A stretch of DNA of 64,000 nucleotides from Rotaria sordida. Taxonomy: Eukaryota; Rotifera; Eurotatoria; Philodinida; Philodinidae. Numbering within the stretch: position 1 is the stretch's first letter; each line of letters begins with the position of its first letter. The notes under the pieces were generated by a model that made no database searches, was not told the origin of the DNA, and saw only the letters and a list, made by a program, of their open reading frames with translations. Made by a program: the position numbers and the translations under genes. This document shows positions 37,144 through 49,200 of the stretch, one piece after another. Where the stretch lies: positions 1 through 64,000 of the forward strand of contig CAJNOL010000698.1 in NCBI GenBank assembly GCA_905250125.1. Reading direction: 5' to 3'.

Positions 37144-39284
37144 ATTTTAGTAAAACAGTGATTGAGAATTTTGTTTAGAAATATTCTTCTCTTTATCGAA
37201 ATATTTTAAATAATAAATAATTTACTTTTCAAATAATAATCAGTTAGAGAAAATATTTTTATAGTAAAATAGATTGAAGTCTTCTATTCGTATGTGTCTT
37301 TAGTTGAGTTTTCTATGTTAGAAAGGTGTCTCTTGTCTATTGGAAGTTTGAATATAAATCGAGTTTCGATAACATTATGTTATTTCGAATATACATCAAA
37401 CAAATTCGAACAAGCATTCAACTAAAAAACGTTCTCAAAAAGCCAAAATCAAAATTTTTGTCTCAATTATAATTACAATTCGAATAGGATCGGAAAAATC
37501 GAGATCGACAAAAACCTTTATGAAACTTTACTGAAAAGCTGGTTAAGACCGTTTCACATATTATCTCCATAGGTTCCTCAGACAGTCTGTTGGGTGGAAG
37601 ACCCCAACGAACCCTCAGAGCATATCTATACTTGACTCGGAGAGAATCTCCCAAGATCTCCATGGATTTAGAATGGATCCTCAGAAAAGATCCCTAATGG
37701 ATCTCAATGAGCTTCTCTGGAGATGACAACTGTTCCGCAGGATACTGTCTACAATAGAGATAATCAGAAGATCTCCATGAAGCCTCTTGGAATTGATTAG
37801 ACTATTTCTATGGGTTTTTCAGAAGATCCTCTCTTGATATCCTCATCGTATCTATCAGGATCTCCTAAGAATCCCATAGAGGTTCTATGAGAATTCTCTC
37901 GAAATTTCTTTAGGTTTCTCGATAAATCCGTGAGGACTCTCAAGAGATCAGTTAAAGATGCTCTTCAGATCTCCTGGAGGTCGACTAAAGATCCAAGAAT
38001 ATTTTCAGCGATATCATAATAACCCCAAGAAATTTGTTGGATATTCTTCCGTGATCCAGTTAAGAACGTCTCGGGAATTTGTGAGCAGGTTATGTATAAT
38101 GGTCGAGAACCTCTTTTAGAATAGTGAGAAGTTGAGATGTGTATGCTTATCGGTGTCAAGCTAGCAGAATAGGACTACTCACCACGACGAATGAACAATA
38201 ACTACACGTCGATATGTAAATGAATGAGAATGTGAGAAATAAAAAAGATGTTAACCAAGGACAAACCGATGAACATGTCACTCGATAGTAATATTGATAT
38301 TAATATCACTGTTAGACAACCCCAGTTGATATTATCAAATGGTCCAGTAGAACTGGACTAATTTTTATCCGAAATTACTTTATGTATAATCTCAACAGAA
38401 TTCTTTCGCTTTTAATGAGGAAAAACGTGTGTGTGTAGTAAAATTTTCTATAAAACTATCGAATGTTTCATTTAACCAAAAAAAAAGTTGAAAATGAAAA
38501 GATCCAAGAATAAATATGAAAGAGGCAAAAGCATTAAGTTTCTAAACGACTTTTTAGCATGGTTAACATATTTGCAAATGAGGTTTATAATCATCTTATC
38601 AAATTCACTCTTTTCTCTAATATCTTAGAGAATTGGTTCAAACCTAGATTTACAAAAGAAATGAGAATTTTTTTTTTGAATTTAACTGAATGAGATATAA
38701 AATTTGATCATATAATTCAGTCTATTAAACGAATCAAGTTATTGAACATCTTCTAATTGAATATAATAAGCATCTTATATCTACGGAAAAAAAACAAATT
38801 TGAGTTGAAAAATGTCCTCCTGTGGAAGAGGTAGAAGGATTTTTCTCGAATGATGTTAAGCTTCACTTTAAAAATGATAATTTTAGTCAAAAACGTTAAA
38901 ACAAATTAAGTTGAAGTTAATATTGGACTAATTTTTAATTAATTATTTGACGAAGATAGAAATTTTCAATTTCTACGAAATAAATAGTTAGATGTTGATA
39001 TATTAACATAAAAAAAACAATTAAAAATCGAAAAAAATCTCATTATTTGTTTCGAAAGTTCATCACTTTCTTGGTTTTTAGAGTTTTTTTTGTGCAGTTT
39101 TTCGATTTTCATCTTTGAAATAAAGCAGTTAACACAATTTTACTCAACAGTTTGTAGCAGATCTTATCGATGAAAAGATAAGTTATTAAGATAATATCTG
39201 AAAAATTTCGTCCCGATAACTCTCGACAAGTCCAATATAGAGTCGAATTATTTGATGAAAGTCCAACAAAAATAGAATTGGTCT
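37144..39284. other. Intergenic region with a less AT-rich degenerate repeat
   Basis: 37540-38150 is much less AT-rich than its surroundings and full of AGATCTCC, GGATCTC and GGATCCTC words, looking like a decayed tandem repeat built from short GATC-containing units. Short minus-strand frames there (37463-37663, 37965-38159) lack domains. 38160-39284 is mixed AT-rich DNA with no identified feature. Confidence 0.4.
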
Positions 39285-39315
39285 ATAGGTTATTCTTTCG
39301 AGAGTGTATCAGAGT

Positions 39316-41477
39316 CAGGGCTGCCAACTGTACCCCTGAGGGGCACATTTTGTACCCCATTTGAGGGTTTGAGTCTATACTACGATAAACTCTGATCTCA
39401 GACTAGGAGTTTTTGAAAATATAGGACTTCGTATAGGATTCAGTCTTTGTAAAAAAGGATTTCCTTTGAAAAGTGACGAAAATAAAAGATTTTTCATCTT
39501 TAGATGTTAATGGAGTTTTTGATTAAAATAACTGTCACTTGAGCTTTTTTTCTTCTAAGATTGTAGCTAGAACAATGCGCAGTTTATAGACGCTAAAATA
39601 GAGTGATTATTGTATTGATTCATACAAAAAAGTGGCTCTTCCAATATACCAAACATACCCATAAAATGCCTCTTATCAGACGTCAGTAAAATAAAAGAGA
39701 AATGTTTATGACTTCCAATAAAAAAACAAAAATAGAAAGTTTTATCACTCTCGAAATTATATAAAAACTCGATAGATAAGGCACAATTGTCTGGTGACTA
39801 TAAACGTTTTCAAAGTGAAATTATAAGAGATATCGTTCGAATTTATTGACTATTATGTTGATTATATTGTATTTCTTTCATAGTTAGAGTTTCTATATTC
39901 TATAGTTCTTTTAAAATATTTGTCGTTTGACTTTTTCAGATTGAAGGGGCTGTTTGAGCGAAAAATAGATATCTGCTCATATGTGAAAGAAAAACAAACT
40001 CAATTTGAAAAGAAGAATCAATATGTTAAAAACGTTGATATATCTTAGATACCTAATACCGTCTATAGCGTCGAGCACATGACTACATAGTATTCAATAA
40101 TTGAGTAGACTTTAAAAAAAATACTTTTTTTGAAACAATTCTTGTTATTATACATTCGACACTAAAATATGAATTAGATTTTGTCTGAAGAGAAAAATTT
40201 ATATGGAATAGAATTAATAAATTGATGAAAATTTTCTACTTTTTGAGCAAAATATCGATAAAATAGGAAAATCAATCAAAATACAGGACAAAAGTAAAGG
40301 ATTTATAGGACGAATCTGACTCCCGTAAATCGATCTTCTAGCAAGACTATGTTACGTTCTCCGATAGACTTCTGTCATTTTTATAGAAGCTTTTACAGCA
40401 AAATGTGCTCACAAAGAACTGGCTAATGAATCACTCTACCTACCTATCTGAGGTTCCTGAATTACAAATAAGATTGAACTGTAAGATAAAATATCCCGTT
40501 GGTATATAAGTTCTGCACATTTGGATCAGTAGAATTATATTGCCAATATAAAACTACATTTTAAGAAAAGTAATTATATATTCTGATAGCGCTCGGAATT
40601 CTTCATTACCCTGTATATTTAGATCTTGACTTGCATTTATTTGCTGAAAAATATTTCGAGTACAGTGAAGACACCCTAACTCGCATTGATAATGTTCGAA
40701 ATATTTCTCGGCAAATAAGTTCAAGCTAAGGTCTAAATATACAGGGTGATAGAAAATTTCAAGGACTCTCAGGATCTATAATTACTTTTCTAAAAAACAG
40801 ATTAGTGTATAGATAAAAATTTTAAAAACACACGAGAAAGGAACAAAAAATGAAGTTCATGTGGATCTGAGGGTGAGGGTGTTTTCACTGTATTCGAAAT
40901 ATTTTTCAGCAAATAAATTTAAGTCAAGACTTAAATACACAGGATGATAGAGAATTTCGAGCGCTATCAGAATACATAATTAATTTCCTTTAAATGTAGT
41001 TTAACATTGGCAATATAATTCTACTGATCCAAACATGCAGAACTTATGTACCAACGAGATATAATGAGTGGTTTTTTGCATTTGTTCAGAATGAACTTAA
41101 ATTAATCCTGTCTGCTGGACATTCAGAGAAGTATAGTGATATTTAAAGAAACTTACCTTAGCTGATCCGATATTTAACATGACTTAATATAAAATTTTCT
41201 ATTTTAGTTTGGTGATTAGATTGTTTTTAAATTATAATTTACTTGTAAAAATGCTTTTTTTATAAAAAGATGAACACTAAATTGATTCTATTAGAACGTT
41301 ATATAGAATATTGCTTTTTTTTTAAATAAAGGAAGTATTCTTTCATCAGGTTTTTCAATAAAATCCTTTCATTTCAGAAAGTAAATCATGTACCCCATCA
41401 TAAAAGGATTGTACCTCAATTGTGCCCCATTCCGGTTCTGGTAAACCCCACTTTAAAATTAACAGTTGGCAGCCCTG
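39316..41477. mobile_element. hAT-ended insertion, non-autonomous, 2.16 kb
   Basis: The ends are exact inverted CAGGGCTGCCAACTGT, typical of hAT elements. Flanks are ATCAGAGT (39308-39315) and ACCAGAGT (41478-41485), an 8-bp target duplication with one mismatch. The right subterminal part has GTACCTCAATTGTGCCCC and the left has GTACCCCTGAGGGGCACA, extending the mirrored region. No transposase motif was found inside in either orientation, so it was moved by an enzyme encoded elsewhere. A foldback (40492-41061) sits within it. Confidence 0.88.
40492..41061. mobile_element. Foldback element nested in the hAT-ended insertion
   Basis: The left end TATCCCGTTGGTATATAAGT, followed by TCTGCACATTTGGATCAGTA, is mirrored by the right end around 41015-41061 (TACTGATCCAAACATGCAGA, ACTTATGTACCAACGAGATA). 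A middle segment (40700-40770) is a further inverted copy of the left subterminal block (TATACAGGGTGATAGAAAAT against ATTACCCTGTATATTTAGA), so three related arm pieces are present. The TATC/GATA ends would fit insertion at a TA site. No coding sequence. Confidence 0.78.
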
Positions 41478-42757
41478 ACCAGAGTTTACATCGACTTCAT
41501 GCGAATCGAATGAAACTTTCAGAGTTTGTAGAACTTGTACCTGTAAGCATAGCTGTAAATTTTAAAAATTTTAAAAATCTTGCGAAGGAATCCGGAGGGG
41601 GGGGGGGCAATTTGGGGTCTCCCAGAAAAACGGGACCTTATCTAGTTCCTCTATTGTAAATGATGGAAGTCTACAAATTTCGCCATATATACAACTTGTT
41701 GAGGTGATCATTTTTTGTAGCGGACGTTTTTTCTCCCGTGTTCTGTTTTTTGGGAAAAAGCTATAGAAAATGCTAATTTTTGACGTTTTTGGGGCTCAAA
41801 TATTTCTATGAAGGTCGAACGGATTTTTAACTTTTATTAGTGGTTTCAAATCGTCAAACTGTCCTCTATTCAACGCCGAAACTCGCAGTTCTGTAGCTTG
41901 TTCCTAGACTGAATGGCAAATGCATCTTTGGAACCTACTTTCGAATTTTCCCCAACTTTGGACCTCCCTGAGGTAAAACTACGGGATTGCCAAGATCTGT
42001 CCTATAGTGGAACATCATCAGTATATTTAGGCCTATTATTTCTGAAAATTTCGTCTTTGGCCAATGTGTTTTACACAAAATCGGTTTTGACGGTTTTTGT
42101 ATGGGGTTTCTAGCAGGTTTCTCTTCAGAAAACCGTCAAAATCGATATTGTGTAAAACACATTGGCCAAAGACGAAATTTTCAGAAATGATAGACCTAAA
42201 TATACTGATGATGTTCCATTATAGGACAGGTCTGCGGAATCCTGTAGTTTTGCCTCAGGGAGGTCCAAAGTTGGGAAAAATTCGAAAGTAGGTTCCAAAG
42301 ATGCATCTGCCATTCGGTCTAAGAACAAGCTACAGAACTGTAGGTTTCGGCGTTGAATAGAGGACAGTTTGACGATTCTAAAGTACTAATGAAACTTTAA
42401 AATCCGTATGCGCTTCATAGAGATATTTGAGCCCCAAAAACGTCAAAAATTAGCATTTTCCCAAAAAACAGAACACAAGGGAAAAATGTCTGCTACAAAA
42501 AATGATCACCTCAACACGTTGTATATATGGTGAAATTTGCAGACTTCTATCATTTATGATAGAGAAACTAGGTGAGGTCCCATTTTGCTGGAAGACCTCA
42601 AATTGACTCTCCCCTTCGGACCCCTTCGCAAGGTTTTTAAAATTTTTTAAACTCACAGCTATGCTTACAGGTATAAGTTCTACAAACTCTGAAAGTTTTA
42701 TTCAATTCGCATGAAGTCGATGTAATTGTGGTACACTCTCGAAAGAATAACCCCTAT

Positions 42758-44560
42758 CTCTTACTCAAACGTCAAAAATGGCTAGGTACACTTTTTGATA
42801 TATTAACATGTGACCGTTAATTAAAGAGCTTTATCAGTCTCTGACTAGTGCACCACAGATGTAACTTCTATCGGACTGTTTTTCAGAGTGTTGTTATTAA
42901 TGATGATTCTCTTTTTTTTTTGTCAAGTGGGAAACATTAAAGCAGAAAACAATGTTTCTCAAATTTAAAATAAAAACAAAAAAAAAAATTTATTATTCTT
43001 TTAATGGAAGAATATGAAGAGAAAAGATGAATCGAAGATAATTTTCTTAAAGACATAACCGAAATAGAATAGTTCGAGAATTGATGGGCGAGAAAGTAAA
43101 TCTTATCAATAAGATAAATGATTCAATTCTCGTTTCGAACTTATATATAACTTCTCTCTCGATGTTGGGATTCAACTAGGAAATCATTCCTGGAATCGAT
43201 AGGATGAAATTCTACTAGAATTAAACAGACCCGATTTTTTTTTATCAGACTCATCGTCAAGAGGGAAAATTTTATGAAAAAGATAGAGAATTTAATTCTC
43301 TATCGAACGATGTATAACTCGTCTCTCTCGTTGATGGAGTGCAACCGAAAAAGCATAGCTAGAATCATCATTGAGAGATTCTAGTACAATTAGTGGAACA
43401 GTTTTTTTCAGTATCAAACACATGGCCAAGATAGAATAGTTAACAAATATGATAGACCATTTATCTTATCAATTCGATGAGATACAACCTTCACTCAACG
43501 AATATGGTTGAAGTTTGAAAGGAGTTGAGGTTGTCACTGCAATTAAACAAACAATTTTTCGTCATTTTCCACGTTAGTTAAAGAAGATTAACGGTTCTAT
43601 ATATTATAAACGATTATATAGGAAATCGATTGATATCTATATATTCTCTTAGCTAGGAGTCTTATCCTACAATATATATCTTAGATGTTGACAATTCGAC
43701 GATTATCTACTTAAGTGAACAATATCTTCATGTGTGGGAATGGTATAAAATATGAAAATGATCAATTCCTTCTCGTGTTAAGAGAATTTAGACGGTTACA
43801 TCTGTAGATTGTGCCATTCTCCCATTTGTTTTGAATAAGGATGTTTTAGTTACTAAGAATAATATGTTGGTATTTGTTGAATTGTGATAGGTATTTCATG
43901 GTTGGTTTTTTTATTGATCGATTATGTTTAAAAGATGATTAATCGTTGTGGTAAGTTGAGATCGATCGTATAGTTTGTCTATGAGTATAGCTTATTTGTG
44001 AAAATATCTCCTGGAAATTGATGGGTATGAAATGTGACTTTTAAACAATTTCCGATAAAGTCTGTCTTGTTAGAATAATAAAATAGGTAAAGATAAAATA
44101 AAAATCTTGGTAATAATTATTTTCCTGATAATATAGTTTATTGTCTTAATTGATCTTAAAAAATTTTTTATTATATTTTCAATAAATTGTCAAATAGAAG
44201 ATTTTCTTTTTCAATATTATGCTTTTCTATTATTATTTCATCTAATAAAATGGTTAAAAGATGAATTTAAAACAATAAAATCTTTCAATGTCGTTATGTC
44301 ATTTATATAACAAACTCAAAAAGAATTATAATCAATATTCTCAATCATTGTTTTCATTTTTGTTTTTCGTCTTTCTCATGTATCGAATTGTGACTATTTA
44401 TATAGAAATCAACCAATTGAATGTACTAGAATCAAAACGATCATTTGCCTTTTTAGTCTATTAAAAAATTTATAATTATATTCTAAATGTAAAAATAATT
44501 CTTCTAGAATAAAATCGTTGATCGATATTATCTCTTATATATATCTAGTTACTATTCAAA
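42758..44560. repeat. AT-rich region containing a degenerate ~169-bp tandem repeat
   Basis: Between about 43050 and 43600 a unit repeats roughly three times. The anchor GATARANNATTYAATTCTC or a close form occurs at 43113, 43282 and 43451, exactly 169 bp apart each time, followed by TATAACTTCTCTCTCGATG / TATAACTCGTCTCTCGTTG and later by AATTAAACAGAC / AATTAGTGGAACAG / AATTAAACAAACA blocks. Units have diverged considerably. The rest, to 44560, is featureless AT-rich DNA. Confidence 0.55.
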
Positions 44561-45196
44561 GTATAGTCTCTTTAACAAAAGTCTGTGCGTCTGACTGGTT
44601 TTTGAATAACTCGAGAATGCAAACAGCTAGAGACCTGCAGTTTTCACCAACCGAAAGAGAATGAGTTAGGACATCTTTCTCTCTGATAATGTCTCAGATG
44701 AAATTCTTTTAAAAGTGATCATCTTTGAAAAATATAGAAAATAATCCATGAAAGTGACATAGAATACACATGAAATTTCGATAATGACCTTTGATTTGGA
44801 TAGAGGGAGTTCAGATCTATAGTTCAAAAGATAATAGACTTTCTTACGTTTCATTACATATTCATCGAAGTATCCAGCTGTTATGACAAAAAATGCAATA
44901 AACGTAGTAAAACATCAGTAAAATTCCCTATTATTTATGCTTGTAAATACATGATTTCATTTGGTCAATGTTAGAATGTAATTAGAGAGCCATTTGGGTT
45001 GCATATTGAACTGTAGATCTCAACTCCCTCTATCCAAATCAAAGATCATTATCAAAACTTGATGTGTATTCTATGTCACTCTCATGGATTATTTTCTATA
45101 TTTTTCAAAGATGACCACTTTTAAAAGAATTTCGTCTGAGACGTTATCAGAGAGAAAGACACAGTCAGACGCAAGGACTTTTTAAATAGACTATAG
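44561..45196. mobile_element. TIR/foldback element with GTCTGACTG subterminal repeats
   Basis: The left end TATAGTCTCTTTAACAAAAG, then CTGTGCGTCTGACTG, pairs with the right end CAGTCAGACGCAAGGACTTT followed by TTAAATAGACTATAG. Inner pairs are TCTCTCTGATAATGTCTCAG with CTGAGACGTTATCAGAGAGA, and the CATGAAAGTGACATAGAAT with its inverted copy. Only the middle (about 44850-45000) is unpaired. No coding sequence; the minus-strand frame 44666-44854 is an arm by-product. Confidence 0.78.
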
Positions 45197-45274
45197 ATAA
45201 GACAATATTGAATAAATAATGCTTTATAAAATTGTTACTTCTAGATTGTTAAAATCTGCTTGTCAATGTCTAAT

Positions 45275-45457
45275 AGTGGCGTACGCAGAGGGAGGGGGGG
45301 AAGGAGCGAGGGGTCCGGACCCCCCTTGAAGAAAAGTTCTCTGTGGAAGAGTACGGGCAAAAAAAGTACTACGGTAGAAATTTTTGAAAAATTCGATTAC
45401 GAGCCCCCTTCTTGAGAAGTTGGGCTTCTTCCTTGGAAAATTTCTGCGTATGACACT
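45275..45457. mobile_element. Short G/C-tract MITE
   Basis: About 183 bp with ends AGTGGCGTACGCAGA and, reverse-complemented, AGTGTCATACGCAGA. Inside are a G-run (GGGAGGGGGGG), GGTCCGGACCCCCC and a CCCCCTTCTT tract. Composition is sharply different from the surrounding AT-rich DNA. Target duplication is unclear. The frame at 45263-45541 (-) overlaps it and is not a gene. Confidence 0.6.
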
Positions 45458-48400
45458 GAAACCTAGAATGAAAATGAAATTCGTATAGATAATAAGATAA
45501 AAAATGGAGTTATTTAAATCGATAATATGAATAAATTTCAATATTCTTTTCTGAATAGTTGTTAATTATGATAAAAAGCAGAATATATATTGTTAAAAGA
45601 CTAATCGTCTCGAATAGTTTATAATTGATTATAATTCGATGAAACCTATATAAATAAATGAATATAAATATTTAATAATAATAAATATATTTGTTCGAGT
45701 AAATCCTTTTCTATAATCTATCTTTTATTTAAATTTATATAAATATTTCAGTTTATTCTTGCTGGTATTTTTTTCAAATATTTAAACAAAAACTAATCTT
45801 ATTAATTATTATTGTTGTTCGTTTAGATAAATCCATAAAATAATAAAGAATTTATTTAAAATAAATCGATCAATATTTGTTAATTAAGGTTATATGATAA
45901 AATCGAGTAAATATGAAAATAATATTTATTATATATAATTCGATTATTTTTATTCAAGAATAATCATTCCTCTAAATTATTATTTTTTCACTGATTTTCT
46001 TGGAAATAAATGATAATTATTAATCATTAATTATTATATATATCGACAATTTTTAATACTATTTTATTATGAAAAAGAAAAATATTTTAAATAAATTGAT
46101 TTTTTTTTCAATAATGCAATATAACTCTTCTATTTTGATTTATTTGTTTAGAAATAATTTATTTTATTCAGAAAAATGTTGAGAATTTATGAAAAAATGA
46201 CTTCTCTGCTTTTTTTTATATGAAAATATCTTTGAAAAAAAATGTTTTTATTAATGAAATTATATTGATATTGAAGATAATGATAGGAAATAATCATCTT
46301 TAACTATGAAATAAATCATTTAAAATAATATTTTATTCGATTGAATTATATATTATATATCTAACTTTAAATAAATAATTATTTTAATTATTATCTTCTA
46401 ATAACTAACAAATATTTATTTATTGAAAACAATCGAAATAGATCTATATTATAGAAATAAATATTCATTTTTAAATAATCTTCATTTTATTATTAAATCA
46501 ACTTATCACTAGCGATCTCTATTGGAAATTTTCAATCAAGAACAATAAATTCCGAATATATTTTCATAATATATTTAAGAATAAAAAAGAAAATATAATT
46601 CTAACATGTTGATTACTGATTTAAATATATTGATGCCATTCCGAGAGTAACTAGTTTACCTATATTTATAGATGAGAGCACAAGCTAAACAATTTTCCTC
46701 TTAAATAGATGTTTAGATAAACTTGCTCATAAGAGAAAGTCTCTCATTTGATTATAAATCAAATTTGAATTTTTTTAATGGTTGTAATAGAAGATAGAAT
46801 CTGTTGATGGGAAATGATAAAAAAAAAGGTGCATTATCTATTAATAAAGTCTGACTGATAAAGAGTCTGAGAAGGATCCTATAATAAGATAATATTTTCT
46901 CTTGGATCTCGAATTGTTATTATTTATTATTTGTTTATTATAGAGGATATTATTTATCGAATAAATAATCGAATTTTATTTGGATATATTTTATTAATTG
47001 AATTTAAATTTATTATTTGTTAATGGTATTTTTGTTAAAATAGTTAATATAAATATATTTAATGGTATAGATAAATAATTGTTTGAACTAAATAATGATA
47101 AATAGATAATTTGTTTTATTTTAATTTCTAGTTGTTATTATTGTTAATCTATGTTTATTTAAATAAAACAATTCAATATAAATAAATAAATAAATAAACT
47201 AAGACAAATGAAATAATTCTCATTTAATATTATCTTAAATAAATTCTTTAAGGATAAATATATAATTATAAATGAAATTAATTTTATTTGAAATAAAAGT
47301 AAGTTATTTATTTCGAAATCATTTTACTTTTTTTATATTATATTAAATAAATCTGAGAATAATATTGTTTTTTTTATCATTTATTTAAATTATCTTTGAG
47401 AAAATATAATTATTNNNNNNNNNNNNNNNNNNNNNNNNNNNNNNNNNNNNNNNNNNNNNNNNNNNNNNNNNNNNNNNNNNNNNNNNNNNNNNNNNNNNNN
47501 NNNNNNNNNNNNNNATTTTCGAAATTCTGATTATATTTAACTTTAAATTGGAGAGACACATTTTATCTTTGACTTTTTTATAATAAACTATAATAGAAAT
47601 TTGACGATTATATTCTATAGGGGAATTTTTGAAAAATATTCGATTTAAGAATTAATTTAAAATGAATAAATTTAATAATTTATTATAAAATCTTGTTGAT
47701 AAAGATGAATATGATAAATATATAATCGATTTAAATTATTTGTTAAAATAATAATTAAATAAAATATCTATTATTTAAATATTATTTTATAATAAATATA
47801 TATATATTAATAAATCGATAATATTCATTTTAAAAATCTTTATTTTAAACAACAATCTTTCTTGAATAAGAGTTAGATTATTTTATATTTTATTTAAAAT
47901 AAATATTATTTATTTATCTTTATTGATGAAAATAATCTTTATTTATTAAATATTATTTTAAAAAAAATGATCTTTTAAATTGAGTTGATAAAAAATGGAA
48001 TAAATAATAAATTGAATAATATATTTGGTCGAACTAAAATAAATAAATCAAATAGAATTATTTAAAAGAAAAAAAATAATCTCAGAAGGAAGGTTATTAT
48101 TAACTGATTAAATCATTTTTCTATCGAACATCGAATTTTGTTTTATTCTCAATAGTTTATTTAAATCTTCGAATTCGATTGACATTCAATTTATATCGTT
48201 AAACTTTAGTCAATCTCTGTCTTGATAACTTAATATATTGATTATTATTGATCTATTTAACGGTTATACAATATTATCTTTATATTGAAAATTTCTCTCT
48301 ATTATTCATCAAGTTTTGATTTTTTTTTTATTCCAAATAAACTCTTCTCTTTTTTTTCCTTTTCTATTTTTTCGATAATATTCTTTGGTTATATCTCAAA

Positions 48401-49200
48401 TATAACCATAGTTAGAATAAAAATAGTCTGATTATTGACCATTGAAAAGAGTTCGAAAGATTGAATATCTATAGAATTGTCAAACATATAGAAAATGATC
48501 GAATTCTATTCACTTTTATTTCTCAACAAGATAGTTTTATAAAATATCGAATATTTATCAGTATAATAATTAGATTCCCATTTTTAAATAATATTTAACA
48601 AATTTTTATCATAATGATAATGAGTTTATATTAGTTCGAACCTTCAAACTGAGTCAATAATATATCACTTTCAATCTCAAAACTGATTTCGAACTTTTTT
48701 TTTTTAAATCTACGAACAATGACAAATATCATAGGTATTTATCGGATTAACATTTTTTTATTATAAATAAATAAATAAATAAATAAATATAATTTGGTTT
48801 TATATAAAGAGTTATTATTTTGATGATAATCAATAAAATCTAATTAAAAAATGAACGATTTAACAATGTTTTAGACAAATCGACATTCTACCTTTGACTA
48901 AACTTGTCTTGTTGAGAAATTGTTTAAGAATTTTAACAATAGATATCATTATTCTCTTTTTTTGAATGAAGATTCTCATATAATTAGTATTGAAATATTC
49001 TTCTATTATATTATTATTCTATATGTTATTCGATAGATAAAAGGAAACAATTCTCATTTAATAGATTAGTCAAATAAAATAAGATAAATAATATAGATTA
49101 ACTTTTTATATAAATATAGTATTCTATAAACCTTTAAAGAGTAGATTATTCTCTCATATTGAATTCTATATAGATAATCAATAATTATCTCTAACTAGAT
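45458..49200. other. Very AT-rich intergenic desert with assembly gap
   Basis: Composed largely of A/T runs such as (TAAA)n near 47185 and 48768-48790. No exon, RNA gene or inverted repeat of note was found on either strand. 100 Ns at 47415-47514 mark a second scaffold join; its flanks are not mirrored, unlike those of the first gap. Confidence 0.55.

Larger units (their letters stand above)
39285..42757. mobile_element. Large foldback element with ~600-bp arms, interrupted by a hAT-like insertion
   Basis: The right arm (about 42120-42757) is the inverted copy of a left arm that begins at 39285 (AGGTTATTCTTTCGAGAGTG), is split at 39315/41478, and resumes as TTACATCGACTTCATGCG up to about 42118. 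Removing the insertion restores a symmetrical ~1.3-kb foldback with almost no loop (the arms meet at AGCAGGTTTCTCTTC, near 42115-42125). The outer left end CTATAGGTTATTCTTTCGAG pairs with CTCGAAAGAATAACCCCTAT at 42738-42757. It is non-coding: the frames at 41913-42113 (+) and 42125-42328 (-) are the two copies of one arm segment. Confidence 0.85.

Noticed and set aside
36871-37161. Open frame crossing the N gap
   Set aside because: It runs through unknown bases and the two flanks are mirror copies, so it cannot be a gene.
41913-42328. Two similar ~65-residue frames, one per strand, suggesting a conserved small protein
   Set aside because: They are the same arm sequence read in the two mirrored copies of a foldback; differences between them change amino acids freely, so there is no sign of selection on a protein.
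45263-45541. Minus-strand 92-residue frame
   Set aside because: It overlaps the G/C-tract MITE; its Pro/Arg-rich end is the translated C/G runs.
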